This document shows, piece after piece, positions 43,850 to 53,730 of a stretch of DNA of 64,000 nucleotides. Under the pieces are notes generated by a model. The model was not told the DNA's origin, made no database searches, and saw nothing but the letters and a program-made list of their open reading frames with translations. Origin of the DNA: Roridomyces roridus (taxonomy: Eukaryota; Basidiomycota; Agaricomycetes; Agaricales; Mycenaceae); contig JARKIF010000006.1 of assembly GCA_029378245.1 (NCBI GenBank), positions 558,001-622,000 of the forward strand. Reading direction: 5' to 3'. Position 1 is the stretch's first letter, and each line of letters starts with the position of its first letter. Position numbers and translations under genes: made by a program.

Positions 43850-44683
43850 CTAATGCGGAATTCCTAGAAGACCAAATACGGCTAATTCTTCGAAGGCCGA
43901 CAACTTCATGACCCCACTCGTATCCACCGCAGCAAGTTGTCCCCCTCTGGTCGTCACAAAAAACGTCGTCGTCACATTCCCACTCACCCGTCCAAAGGCT
44001 ACCGAGCTCGGCTCATTCAGCGTCGTATTAACCACAACCAGCTCCACATTCCTCGCCGGATCAATCAACGTCAGCGACCCCGGATTCGTAGCCAGCCATG
44101 CCCGGCCCTCTCCATCCAACGCAAAATCATCAAGTAACCCCAAATCCGTTTCAAATTGCTGCACAGTTCCGCCTGCAAGTGGAATCCGCGAGAACGTTCC
44201 CCAAGCCACCCCGAGGACCGAGTCCGCGACGAGCATAACGTCGGGGTTGCCTGGGAGAGCACACAACCCGTTGGCGAGGCCGGCTTGGGGGATGCTGGCG
44301 GCCTGCGTCGTCTTTGGGGTTCCACTCACGGTAAAGTCGACCGTCCAGATGAACGCGCTTCCTGGTGTAGCATTGAGGGTAGTCGTGTTGATTTCGGCGG
44401 CGACGACGGCAAAGACGTCGGGGCGAATCTCTCCGATGCCGAGGAGTGCATTGGCGTTGGGGAAAGTCACGACGCCGGTGAGAGTCGGGTTCTTGGCGGT
44501 GGGATCCAAGGTGAAGAGGGTGGGGAATGAGGTGGAAGTGATGAGCAGCTCGGAAGATACGCGCGCTGCGAGGTTTTCGAGCGACGATCCATCTGTGGTT
44601 TGGAAGAGAACTGTGGTCGGCAGTGACGCGATGGCGGGTGCAGAGAGGTGCAGTAGATTGAGGGTTAATGTAAGCCAGAACAT
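43850..44683 (-). CDS. Secreted beta-propeller-like protein (SMP-30/gluconolactonase-type fold suspected)
   Basis: A single exon of 277 residues begins with a signal peptide (MFWLTLTLNLLHLSAPAIAS). Repeating segments of about 45 residues have the rhythm of a six-bladed propeller: LENLAARVSSELLITSTSFP, then FAVVAAEINTTTLNATPGSA, GLANGLCALPGNPDVMLVAD, DDFALDGEGRAWLATNPGSL and PSSVAFGRVSGNVTTTFFVT. Motifs such as ANGL..L..PD..LVADS and DDFALD are typical of secreted fungal proteins in this fold. No catalytic metal site could be assigned. The length is slightly short for the family (about 310-330), perhaps because of a missing segment after VLGVAWG. The activity is unknown. Confidence 0.65.
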   Translation of the reverse strand: MFWLTLTLNLLHLSAPAIASLPTTVLFQTTDGSSLENLAARVSSELLITSTSFPTLFTLDPTAKNPTLTGVVTFPNANALLGIGEIRPDVFAVVAAEINTTTLNATPGSAFIWTVDFTVSGTPKTTQAASIPQAGLANGLCALPGNPDVMLVADSVLGVAWGTFSRIPLAGGTVQQFETDLGLLDDFALDGEGRAWLATNPGSLTLIDPARNVELVVVNTTLNEPSSVAFGRVSGNVTTTFFVTTRGGQLAAVDTSGVMKLSAFEELAVFGLLGIPH

Positions 44684-45425
44684 GTCGACTGCTATCAGTG
44701 AGCTCAGTTCTTCGCATTATATATCCGGCGGAGAATACGGATTATACGGTGGGAGTTGGCCGTTCCAACATAACGTCCTTCGGCGCGGAAAGCCGAACAC
44801 GGAAGCTTGACGCGTACTTGCCCGCGCCCGCGCCCGACCCACACCCGTTCCCGCTGGAACCGTTACATCTCCTATTCAATTCGAGCCGTACCTGACCCAC
44901 ATCCCGGCAGTGTATATGAGTTTTGGGTCATTAATCTGACAATTCCGCTCTCAAGACCAGTACCCGCTAGTCGACCCACCTCATACACTCTCGCGAGTTG
45001 CCTTTCCCGCCCAATTTTCAGTTGGGATTTTGGTCTGAACACGGGATCCCGGCCAGAATACCGTCTGATCGGGGCGATTGATGATACGCCGAACTTCTTG
45101 TTATGGTGCTTTGATCTGAATGCCGAGTGATCCATGATTCACGCGAAGTCACGCATCTTTGCCGCTTGGCTGGCTCGCAGCGCGGTTCACTCTTTCGGCT
45201 TTGTGACGGGTGAGGAGGAGGATCACACCTGATGCCGGTGCTTGGGCTGATTTGACCGTGATCAATGATGCAGTGATGCTTGGGTTTGTTTCTAATCAAG
45301 TTCCCACTTTTGTTCAAGCTCGGCTTCTCCTGGCACTCTTCGCGCTGGATAATTAGAAGTGAATAGTTCACGCCAAAAAGTGCTGGCCCAAAATACACGA
45401 TTATGATACCAAAAAACCCGACTAC
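44684..45425. other. Spacer containing a promoter
   Basis: About 740 bases between the propeller-like gene start and the 3' end of the xylanase gene; both are on the minus strand. No further gene is supported. A TATA box for the propeller-like gene is annotated separately. Confidence 0.4.
44715..44724 (-). promoter_or_regulatory. TATA box of the propeller-like gene
   Basis: On the minus strand the bases read GATATATAATG, about 35 bases before the start codon at 44683. No other TATA-like sequence is closer. Confidence 0.5.
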
Positions 45426-46310
45426 TTAATCCGCCACACACGTAGAGAAAAATTGGTTGTCCTGGACGCATGTCGTGTTGGAAACACAGCAGGTCGGACC
45501 TGTAAATCCTTCACCTCCGCATTGCGCGAACTCAGTTGCACACTGTGGAAAAGATTATGTTGGACCTGGGCGGAAAGAAAAAGTACTCACAAAGCCCCCA
45601 GGCCGCGTACGGACAAGAACAGACAGAGACCCTGCCTCCGTACTAGCAGACGCCCCACCAGCCTGCTCGGTCGCGACGATCTGATATCCAAACTCCCCGA
45701 GAGGCATCCCCGCCGCCGCCCAGGCCGTAAAATGGTTTTGCGTCGTCACGGTCGGAACACCCGCAGTCACGGGCGACTGACGGATGCTCCAGTATTGCGA
45801 AAAGTTGGCCGTGCCCACTGGAGAGACGCCGTTGAAAATTTGAGCTTCGTAGATGTTGTAGACGGAGCCGTCGGAGGTGAGGCTGCCTTTTGATGTGAGC
45901 CCGACAGTGGGATCGACACCACCGAAATTCTCCTCCAAGATGCGATACTCGACGAGTGGATCCGTCGTCCAGCCGTAGATGGAGAACCAGCTGTTGCCGA
46001 CGGGACTGAATGTACTGTACGAGATTGATCTGACATTCCCCTCGTTATTTTTCAAGTCGATGCAGAAAGATTTCTCCACTGACTGTGCTGAACCCGGGTT
46101 CCAGCCTGCGCCTCCGATGAAATGACCGCTGTTCGCTTCCCATTGGATAGCATAATTCCCGTCCTCCTCGTTGGTGAAGCTGGCCGCGTCCCCATCGTCG
46201 GCAGAAAAGGCAAAGAAATACCCGAATATGAGGCCGCTCTCGTTGGCGGGGACGGCGGCGGCCAAGGTGAATCTCGCCAGAAGACCAAGTAGAACGGGAA
46301 GCGCGATCAT
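45426..46310 (-). CDS. Secreted GH11 endo-1,4-beta-xylanase with C-terminal CBM1
   Basis: GH11 enzymes hydrolyse the xylan backbone with retention. The start at 46310 gives a signal peptide (MIALPVLLGLLARFTLAAAV), so the open frame upstream of it is not used. The GH11 core contains GGAGWNPGSAQSVEKSF, GNSWFSIYGWTTDPLVEYRI with the nucleophile Glu in LVEYR, DGSVYNIYEAQIFN, QYWSIRQSPVTAG, NHFTAWAAAGMPLGEFGYQI and the acid/base Glu in VATEQ. A short linker is interrupted by an intron at 45543-45590. The last exon encodes a cellulose-binding CBM1 (FAQCGGEGFTGPTCC, then CVQDNQFFSTCV) and stops at 45426. The linker between modules is unusually short (about 15 residues), but all catalytic residues are present. 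Confidence 0.92.
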
Positions 46311-46844
46311 GTTGGGAGTCGCTGCAGCTGAGAACCGCGCAGAGCAGGCCTTTATACTTGAGAGGCACATCACCCCTCGAAGACCCGTCCAGATCATGGT
46401 CAGGCACTGACGGCCCGGGCAAAACTCGGTGCGGATAAACAATGCAGAGGCAGGGCGCGGGCCATCCCGTCGACGGTGTTCAACCCCGCCGCGGGTGGAA
46501 ATAAGAGGGTAGCAAAGACGGAAGCACCAAGGGCAGGACTCCATTACCGCTTGAAGTGGTGTGAATCGATGTGTACTGACAGCAATACGACTTATTGGCG
46601 CACATCTGAGGCTGTTTAACCGCGGAGGACCAATTGACAAGAGGGGCGGGCATCGTAGCCCGTTGGAAGGATACGCTTCCTCGGCCAAAGCTCGGAAGAG
46701 CGACTGTCCACAGGCTATCACAGGTCGCATGGGAGGACATTGGACCAAGTCACGCGGGTGGGGCACGGTGAAGAGCGGATCGAAGGTGAAAGCCTAGGTT
46801 GGCGAGAGCGTTGAGTTGGGAAAGAGCCCATCATGAATAATCAT
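46311..46844. other. Xylanase upstream region
   Basis: About 530 bases with the xylanase promoter at its left end. The minus-strand frame that extends upstream of the xylanase start has no signal peptide or homology of its own. Nothing else is supported. Confidence 0.4.
46351..46356 (-). promoter_or_regulatory. TATA box of the xylanase gene
   Basis: On the minus strand the sequence is AAGTATAAAGG, about 40 bases before the start codon at 46310, consistent with a regulated, highly expressed secreted enzyme gene. Confidence 0.55.
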
Positions 46845-47105
46845 GAATAGCGCACGCCGGAAGTTCCGAAGGAGAAATGTGAATGGCGGGAGTCGACCGA
46901 ATCAATTCAGCCATGTACATAACCTGTATTGGAGCGGCCCTCTTGCAGAGCACGGGCACGGGGCCGACCGAGGGTGGCTCTGGCTCTGGGAAAAAAAGTG
47001 GTCAATCAAATCCAAACCATTGTCGAGGCGGGAGTAGATCCCGAACAGCGTTGGTGGTAATATATTGGAAAGACGAACCGTGTACACCGAGCGTGTTGGT
47101 AATTG
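46845..47105. repeat. tRNA-like dispersed repeat Y, copy 2
   Basis: This aligns with 25515-25800 in the same orientation. It contains reverse B-box-like motifs at 46886-46896 and 47031-47045. Here Y lies to the left of X, whereas at 23-25 kb Y lies to the right of X. Confidence 0.55.
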
Positions 47106-47254
47106 GACAAGTGAGTAGATGGGCGATTCCGGCAGCACGTTGAACTGCAGCAAGTATGTAGCGCTGCACACGATGATAGACCGGACCAAGCTAGCTGTTT
47201 CTCCGCGTCCGAGGACCGAAGATAGCGGCATGAGGGAAAAGAAAGAAAGTGATG

Positions 47255-47570
47255 CGTGGCGAATGTCCAAGTGGGAGTCGAACCCAGGGCCGACGAACGC
47301 GGAGGTTCGGCCGCTTTCAGCAGCAGTGCATCTGTGTAACGACCTCTAGAGCAAAGAAGCCCAGTGATCGTGCGCTCGAGGAAATGATAGATCGTGCGTG
47401 ATACGCGGTGACACCTTAGAAAAGTGGGAAAAACACCTTTCACCAATCTTATGCGGGCATTGGGAGTTGAGCCCACAGATCTATATTCTTCAGCTGTTGC
47501 ACGCCAGAAACGCGCGTAGGCACTGCCCTCATTCAGGGAAGAATCGGGGTATTGGTTGGTATACAGAGTC
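47255..47570. repeat. tRNA-like dispersed repeat X, copy 2
   Basis: This aligns with 22980-23330. Reverse B-box motifs are at 47272-47284 (GGGAGTCGAACCC) and 47461-47474. On the minus strand the first forms a T-arm-like hairpin with four of five stem pairs. Weaker similarity to copy 1 may continue to about 47740 (GGCGGA.AA.AAGGCGGAC). Confidence 0.6.
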
Positions 47571-49290
47571 GAGGCATGATTCGATGGGCTGCGAGGACGG
47601 ACAATAACAGGGTCACGAGTGGATGGAGCGAGGACGTGGGCGAAACGGCAGGCAGCCGACACGCGGAGTCTACAGGGACACTGCGACTCGACAAGTCCTG
47701 TTGACGGTCGGCGGAGAACAAGGCGGACTCGCGAGGGGATAATGATGCGTCTAGAGGAGACGTCGGGCCTGACATGCGACAGGGAATGCGGGCGCTGGAC
47801 CGTCAATTGTGGGAAGTGGAGGACGCAGATGGCGTCGGATGAGGGACACTTGAGATGACGACAGGCACACAGACACTCTCAACAACGGACACAGACAATG
47901 AAAGAGTTCGTGAACGCAGCATGGATTCCATTTCCAACAAAAACACTCTAATAATCTCGACGAAAAAAAAAGGATGTAGGGCGCCCACGCACCACCTCCC
48001 GCTCTCCCTCCCACCAGACCACATCATGGGCTCCAGCCACCGAAGCGGCGCCGCCTCGTCAGTCCAGCGGGATATCAACGAGCAAGTTGGCAGCGGCGGA
48101 GTCACCCCGACGCGCACGTAGGCTACGCCGGCCGACAGTCTTGAGGACGGGAACGCGGACGGGGAGACGGAAGAGCTCAACCGGGTCCGAACTTTTATCT
48201 GCACGAGGGAGGAGCGTTAGTGAGGGAGAGAGGCAGAGCAGGGAGTACGTACGTCCTCGTGGTTTGTTCGAAGGTTTGTGTGGATGCGTCCGGTCTTTTA
48301 TAGGCTTGCTAGTTGCTGATGTCAGCGCTCTCACGACCGAATGCGGCTGATCGCACGTGCAACTTGAATTCCGCTCAGGCCGGAACTTCATTGGAACTCC
48401 GAGCGGCTTGAACAAACACTCAGGAGTTGAAAACGAAGAAAAATGTGCTCCGATACCAGTCAACGCTATCAGCAGCCCCGAGTCGAACGAGGAATAGTAC
48501 TGGAGAAGGAAAATACAATCGCAAGGCATTTCGCAAACGTGTACGACGTTCACGGTTGCTCATTGGTTGCTCAACGCAGTCGAACGTCAAGGGCATGCCT
48601 TCAGTGCCGAGCTGGATCAAGCCGGACCCAGACAGTCAGAGGTCACAGGTGAGAATCTGACATAGACTACATCGATCAAAGACTTGTCACTTGGTCAAAG
48701 CTGTTGAATTATATCGCAGGTCTCTCTGTTGACCAGCGAAGGGAAATGGTCGAAATTTAAATTGGCAAAAAAGCATTATCGGATGGCCATTGCCGTACCA
48801 GCCCGGATCCCGAGTCGAACGGAATGGGCTTGTTGAAGCCTGGCGGCACTAATGAGCGCCGCCATTTTTTCGTGCTCTGAGAACTTCTCATCTATGAGCG
48901 GATAGCCCTGAAGAAAGGCTGATGTTGCTCGGCTTGGTTCACTGATGTTGTTCCACATCGATCTTTTGCACATACTCGGCCTTTATTCTACCGCGTCAAC
49001 GTACATACTCTCTAACTCGGACCTCAGGACCTCGGACGCTCTGTATACTCTAGACTCTGGGGCTAGGCACTCTTATTTCCCTCCCCATTCTTAAGAAGTC
49101 TGAAGACTCAACAGTCTGTTCGTCATCTGTGTCTGGTCTCCATCGGTGTAGATGTCTCCCCGTCTACCATCTCTGCCGCATCCGAGTTGTCATCTATTCA
49201 AGGGGTGTATTCCGTATTTTAACGTTCGAAGAACATTTCGTGCTTACGTTACATCTGTCGGCTCTTGGGGCACCGGGGCACTGGCAGGTT
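47571..49290. other. Long intergenic region
   Basis: About 1.7 kb with no supported gene. Reverse B-box motifs lie at 48479-48490 (CCGAGTCGAACG) and 48808-48822 (CCCGAGTCGAACGG). A poly-A run of nine is at 47962-47970. Frames of up to 160 codons on the minus strand (48059-48553) show no recognisable features. Confidence 0.4.
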
Positions 49291-49490
49291 AACACGGCGG
49301 GCAAAAGCCAGCGAAGGCAACAGTGACCTTCTTTTAAAGAAGGTCGTTTCCCTTTGACGGCGGGCAAAGCCAACGAAGGTCAAAGGAGCCTTCCTTTAAA
49401 GAAGGCATTTTTCCTTTGTTCGAACAAAGGGAAACGACCTTCTTTCAAGGAAGGTCACTGTTGCCTTCGCTGGCTTTTGCCCGCCGTGTT
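49291..49490. repeat. Three-unit hairpin repeat (foldback/MITE-like)
   Basis: Left arm 49291-49356 and right arm 49425-49490 are 66-base inverted copies with only two mismatches, starting AACACGGCGGGCAAAAGCCA. Between them, 49357-49418 is a diverged direct copy of the left arm (starts ACGGCGGGCAAAGCCAACG), and a six-base TTCGAA palindrome separates it from the right arm. The order is therefore unit, unit, inverted unit. Each unit also contains its own small hairpin around TTTAAAG (AAGGTC/GACCTT-like). The outermost bases may extend as GGTTAACAC and GTGTTACC. No coding capacity and no clear target-site duplication were seen. Confidence 0.85.
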
Positions 49491-50066
49491 ACCGAGCCTA
49501 TACTCTGCAGCCACCGTCGCTAATTACTCTGCCACCAGCTCTGGCGTCAACCCACATTAACTGGTCACGGGGACGTGTGTATGCTCGGCGCTTGGAAGAT
49601 GGGTGGGAATCTTTTCAGCGTTCGCTCGAAAGCGCTGGGGGATCCGGTGTTCGCCGGGGCAACGGTCCGCCAGCAACAACGTTAATCGTTCAGCTGATTA
49701 TTTACATGGACACTATGTGCTTCGCTGTTCAAGTATGTCCTTTCAGAAGATGATGCACAGGTACCCGCCGGTCAACTCTCAAGAATGAACGACACAGGTC
49801 CCCGCGCTCAGTATAGTCCCCGCAGGAATAAAGTACGTATCTGCTCGATATCATTGTGATTCTCGACCATGGTTGTGCAGTTTGGATGGTCTTCGACTTG
49901 AAGTTGTGTTTGTGACTAGCGCCAAGAACATTCCTCCTGTCTTTCATCTACCTGTCGATTTATGGCTGGCAGCGAACGCTGATCAGCTAGAAATTACTCT
50001 CTCTTGGCAAGGGAGAATCTGTATAAAGGGCTAAGGACCTCAGGGTCCGCCCATCCATCGACAGCG
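49491..50066. other. Spacer upstream of a secreted protein gene
   Basis: About 575 bases without a supported gene. A TATAAA box at 50022-50027, 40 bases before the start codon at 50067, is likely the promoter of the next gene. Confidence 0.45.
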
Positions 50067-50938
50067 ATGAAGACTTTGCTCATTTCATTCGCCCTCGCAG
50101 CCAGCGCTCTCGCCTCGGCCGTCCCCAGCTCCGGTTTGTACAGATCCCGCGCCCTTCCATCATCTAATCCATCTCAGCAGGATTCTCGTCCTCATGCCCC
50201 GCTAGCGAGCGCGTGCTGGTCGAAACCCATAATGTCACCGCGGGCGGACACGAGTTCCAAGTCTCCACCAAAGCGTGTTCGGCTGAGATACTTGCGGCCC
50301 ATAGTGCCCAGGAATCCAAAGAATTGCAGAAGAGACAGACGTTCGATTCGTGCGTCGGGGGTGCGTCGAGTTCTGGGACCTATTTTACTCACTCATATGA
50401 TGAATATGTACAGAAACGATGACTTTTGGCTGCTTCGGCGCCGGTGCAGGCCCTACGCTCGCTGATTGCACCGCGCTGAGCAGCGCAATGGTCGCTGCGT
50501 TCGAGCAGCCCGGACGTAGATCACAATCGTCAGCTCTAACTACCTCTATACTGACTGAATTCACTTGCCAGAACCCATCCTGTTCACCGTCCTCGCTGGC
50601 TTTGTTCAAGAGTTTTCACACGGGACGTGCTTGTATGCGTGGATCAACGAGAATCCCGCCGGCACTGTGACACTGCAGTATTGTTATTCGAGTGTTTCCG
50701 TGCGTTCTTCCGAGTTCCATCTGGGGGAACAACCGAATGATTCATTTATTCGGATGTACAGCAAGACCTCGGTTTGACTGCGGCCAACAACTGCCTCCCG
50801 CGCGGTGATCTTGGTGGCTTTGCGACGGCGAGTAACCCGCAGCTCATCCCTGCGTCCTTGGATTGGGTCTTCGAGTGCGTTGTCTCGTCACTTTTGGGAT
50901 AGTGGCTGACTCGGGCGTGTAGAGTCGTGCATTCGTAA
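50067..50938 (+). CDS. Secreted protein of unknown function
   Basis: Exon 1 encodes a signal peptide (MKTLLISFALAASALASAVP). An intron of about 45 bases ends at TCTCAG near 50180. Exon 2 reads ASERVLVETHNVTAGGHEFQ, then KACSAEILAAHSAQESKELQ and RQTFDSCVG. Exon 3 reads TMTFGCFGAGAGPTLADCTA. Exon 4 reads FSHGTCLYAWINENPAGTVT. The fifth starts QDLGLTAANNCLPRGDLGGF, and a last small exon after LDWVFE ends VVHS-stop at 50938. Total is about 200 residues with several cysteines. It resembles a group of short secreted agaricomycete proteins; no catalytic motif was recognised. The introns at about 50511-50610 and 50695-50760 are longer than usual and less certain. Confidence 0.6.
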
Positions 50939-51198
50939 AAACGCAACGCGCTGTGAGTATGGGATGATGTAGGGAAATCGACGTGCGGTGCAAGTGCGGT
51001 GCCTGAGTGTATTTTCTCGAAATTTAATTCGTTCTCTTTTTTCTCCCATTTGATTTGCATTTGATTGGACTGGAATTGACACCGGGACAAATGAACAACG
51101 AAAACAATCTGACCCAGCTGGAAATTTGATCGCCGGCAGGATCATCACGGGATACGCGGCCGTGACGTAAGCATCAACCTCTTGCGTCTTGCCACATC

Positions 51199-52285
51199 AT
51201 GCCCACCAGCGTCGACATGCTCGACTTCTGCAAGGGATGCGCGGTCAAATTCAAGTCCAATCCATCTGCGAGGGATGTTCAGTGCTGGGGTTGTGGAGCC
51301 AGCTGTGCCAGCACCGCCAGCGCCCCACCGACGAACGACGATCAAATTCCCGTATGACGGCAAGATTGGCCTGATTTGCGGTATACTGACACCTTTTCAT
51401 GGAGTAGGTTTTAACATATCCCGTGAATATGCAACCGATGCCAGAAAAGGCCCGGTACTTTAGCCACTCTAAACCCGTGAGTGCCGAAAGTCGCTCCGCT
51501 GATCCCGTTTGAAGCGCTTACAGTATCATCCGGATCCGTATGCGATGCATCCTGCCTCGAAGTACCATGGACCTCACTTAATTGGGCTTTCCTCGGTACC
51601 AGTCATATCCAAACCGTCCTCGCCGCCACCGCCGCCTGTCCGCCGCCCGTCGCCGCCCAAGCCTAGACCCATGGTCCCGCTTGTGGGAAAGACACCAGCG
51701 ACGACCCCTTCCTCGAGTTGCTATCGAACTGACTTGCGTTTGCCTCCATCGGTACTGGCCCTATCTACTCTGCCCCCGCCACCCCCGCCGCCCATCGGCC
51801 GCCCTTCGCTGTTCAAGGCTGGTCCAATAGTCCCGCTTGTCGGAAAGACACCAGCGAAGACGCCAGTGCCTACCCCTACCGTTTATCAGACCCTCCAACT
51901 TCTGCTGGACGACCTCAACCATCTGTTGTACACCCCGCACGAGGCGCAGCCGTTCTACTTCCGCGGGACGTGCGCGATAATTGCGGATCCAGCCGTTGAG
52001 TTCGTGCAGAAACTCGGTGACGTGGCTCAGCAGGTCGTCGAGCGTACAGCGCTTTCTTTCAAGTTAGTAAAAAGCTACGCTTTTTCCTTATTCGATCGGT
52101 TGATGCGCACAATACTTTACTTAGCCCGCAAACTCTGGATATTCAATCGTCGGCACACGCCGCCAGTACCATCACCCGGACACAGGCTCTGTGGATGGGT
52201 GGCACACTTGCAACGTCGGGTGTATCGTGTACACGCTGCAGGCATACGCTCAGCATCGGCATCGAACGGTGTCATGGCCCCTTGA
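51199..52285 (+). CDS. Proline-rich protein with an N-terminal CxxC zinc-ribbon-like segment
   Basis: Exon 1 begins MPTSVDMLDFCKGCAVKF and has VQCWGCGASC, giving two CxxC pairs about 16 residues apart that could bind zinc. It ends near NDDQIP. A long intron (about 51350-51521) would connect it to the second exon, which starts YHPDPYAMHPASKYHG. That exon has two Pro-rich blocks, each followed by the same motif (PMVPLVGKTPATTP and PIVPLVGKTPAKTP), then a helical C-terminal part (TLQLLLDDLNHLLYTP, VEFVQKLGDVAQQVVERTAL, DRLMRTILYLARKLWIF), ending SNGVMAP-stop. The duplicated block is about 50 residues. The family and function were not recognised. If the long intron is wrong, the two parts are separate genes. 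Confidence 0.5.
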
Positions 52286-52773
52286 TACGGGGCAGTGATA
52301 TTAGTGGGTATCAAGGCCAGCGGATTAGCGTCGATTTGCGTCATTGGGTGGAATAGTTGTTGCCCAGCGAAGTCTGTAGTTGTTCAGGGAGGAGAGGCAG
52401 ATGCCAGTGGTCACCAGTGGTCGATGTTGACATGGACGTAGAACGCGGGGATGCAACGAGCTGCGTCAGGGTTTGGAGACTTCGGATATCGCATGGTGTA
52501 ATTTGGGTGTAATCATCTTTCCTACAGTGGGGTGAGTTGAGGGGTTTTGAGGCTAAATTTAGTGCTGAGGACCTTTGTGGGCTCTGTCGAGCTCGCGATG
52601 TGCTGGATGTCGAGCGATGGGCGCCGATAAAACACAGCCACATCGATGATCGACATCACATATTAGTCACCTGCCTCCCCTTGTCCCGAACGCTCGTCAT
52701 CCTCAGGACCCAGTGCCAGGCCAGCTCCTCCTCTGCTGAAATTAACGCGGATGGCGGCCAACCCCTTCTACAG
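52286..52773. other. Intergenic spacer
   Basis: About 490 bases between the Pro-rich protein gene and the broken F-box-like copy. No gene was recognised. Confidence 0.4.
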
Positions 52774-53730
52774 ATGTCCGACGTCCGTGATGACCCGTTT
52801 CTACCGTTGGAACTGGAGCGAGCCATCTTCGAGCTGCGTACACGGAGCCTCTCTGCGTTCCTCGACTCATGATGGTGGCATGGCGCGTAAAGGAATGGTC
52901 AGCACGTACCGCATCCGATACTTTTATCACACCTTCTCATGTTTCATCCAGGGTAGAACCCCTTCTATATCGTGTCCTGCTCTACTGCGGCGACCCCGAA
53001 GGTCTGCATGGAACCTCTGACTACCCTCAATGCCTTCGAATCCCAACCTCGCGGCTCCAGACCTCTGTGCGCAATCTTTGCATACATGGCATGAACGAGA
53101 CGGGGGCTTCCCTCCTCTCTATCTGCTCTTCCGTTGAGGATCTATGGGCGAATGGCTCTTGGGTTACTCTCGATGTCATCTTGCTCAATCAACCTCTTTC
53201 CCGGCGCTATCGTAGACTGCACACACCCCGTCTTCTCTGGCATCACGCATCTCGAGATGTGTGATTCGGCGCCGACGACCAACGTACTCGCCGCCCTGCA
53301 ATCGATGCCTGGTCTCACCCATGTTGCTTTCAACGCGAGCATGGTGAGGTTTTCTATGCACCTCACCATGGTTGTCGAGTTCCTTTCTGTCCGCACGTCT
53401 GTCCGGGTCGTTGTACTGCTGTCGGTAAATCGTCTGGAACCCCCTGCGTCTGTGCCAAAAGAGGTTATGCGTGAGCCTCGCATCGTCTGGATGACCTGTG
53501 CCCACTATATCAAGGATTGGCACCAAGGCACGTTGACGGGTGAGGACTATTGGGTCAGGGCGGAAAGCTTCGTTTCAAAGCGAAAGTCGGGGGAGATTGA
53601 AGATCGTGGGTCCTTCTGTACGCACGAAGTCTATGATTCTAATCGCTTTCAGCTCTATTGTGTTGGATTGAAGGTGATGCCAGCGAATTTCTTCCGTGAC
53701 GAATGTCGCGCAAATATTGTAAGTACGTGA
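52774..53730 (+). pseudogene. F-box-like/LRR-type protein, copy 3 (frameshifted)
   Basis: The start reads DDPFLPLELERAIFEL, matching the copies at 35777 and 42658. Immediately afterwards the expected YTEPLCVPRLMMVAWRVKEW is in another frame, implying an indel near 52838. After an intron, exon 2 reads EPLLYRVLLYCGDPEG, then TSVRNLCIHGMNETGASLLS. A second break lies between about 53150 and 53215, after which DCTHPVFSGITHLEMC, MPGLTHVAFNASMVRF and HYIKDWHQGTLTGEDYWVRA follow in a new frame. Two breaks make a functional protein unlikely. The last natural codons are near 53590; the open frame happens to continue to 53730. Confidence 0.68.

Noticed and set aside
43908..44810. 300-residue plus-strand frame opposite the propeller-like gene
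   Set aside because: The minus-strand frame has a signal peptide, repeated propeller blades and a TATA box. The plus-strand frame has none and is a shadow.
45591..46766. A 403-residue frame extending the xylanase far upstream
   Set aside because: A clean signal peptide starts at 46310 with a TATA box just before it. The upstream extension has no secretion signal and would bury the leader.
47262..47345. Possible tRNA gene on the minus strand
   Set aside because: A T-arm-like hairpin is present, but there is no pairing acceptor stem, no convincing A box and no anticodon arm. It belongs to a dispersed repeat.
48059..48553. 164-residue minus-strand frame
   Set aside because: No domain, low-complexity Arg/Ser/Pro-rich composition and no exon support.
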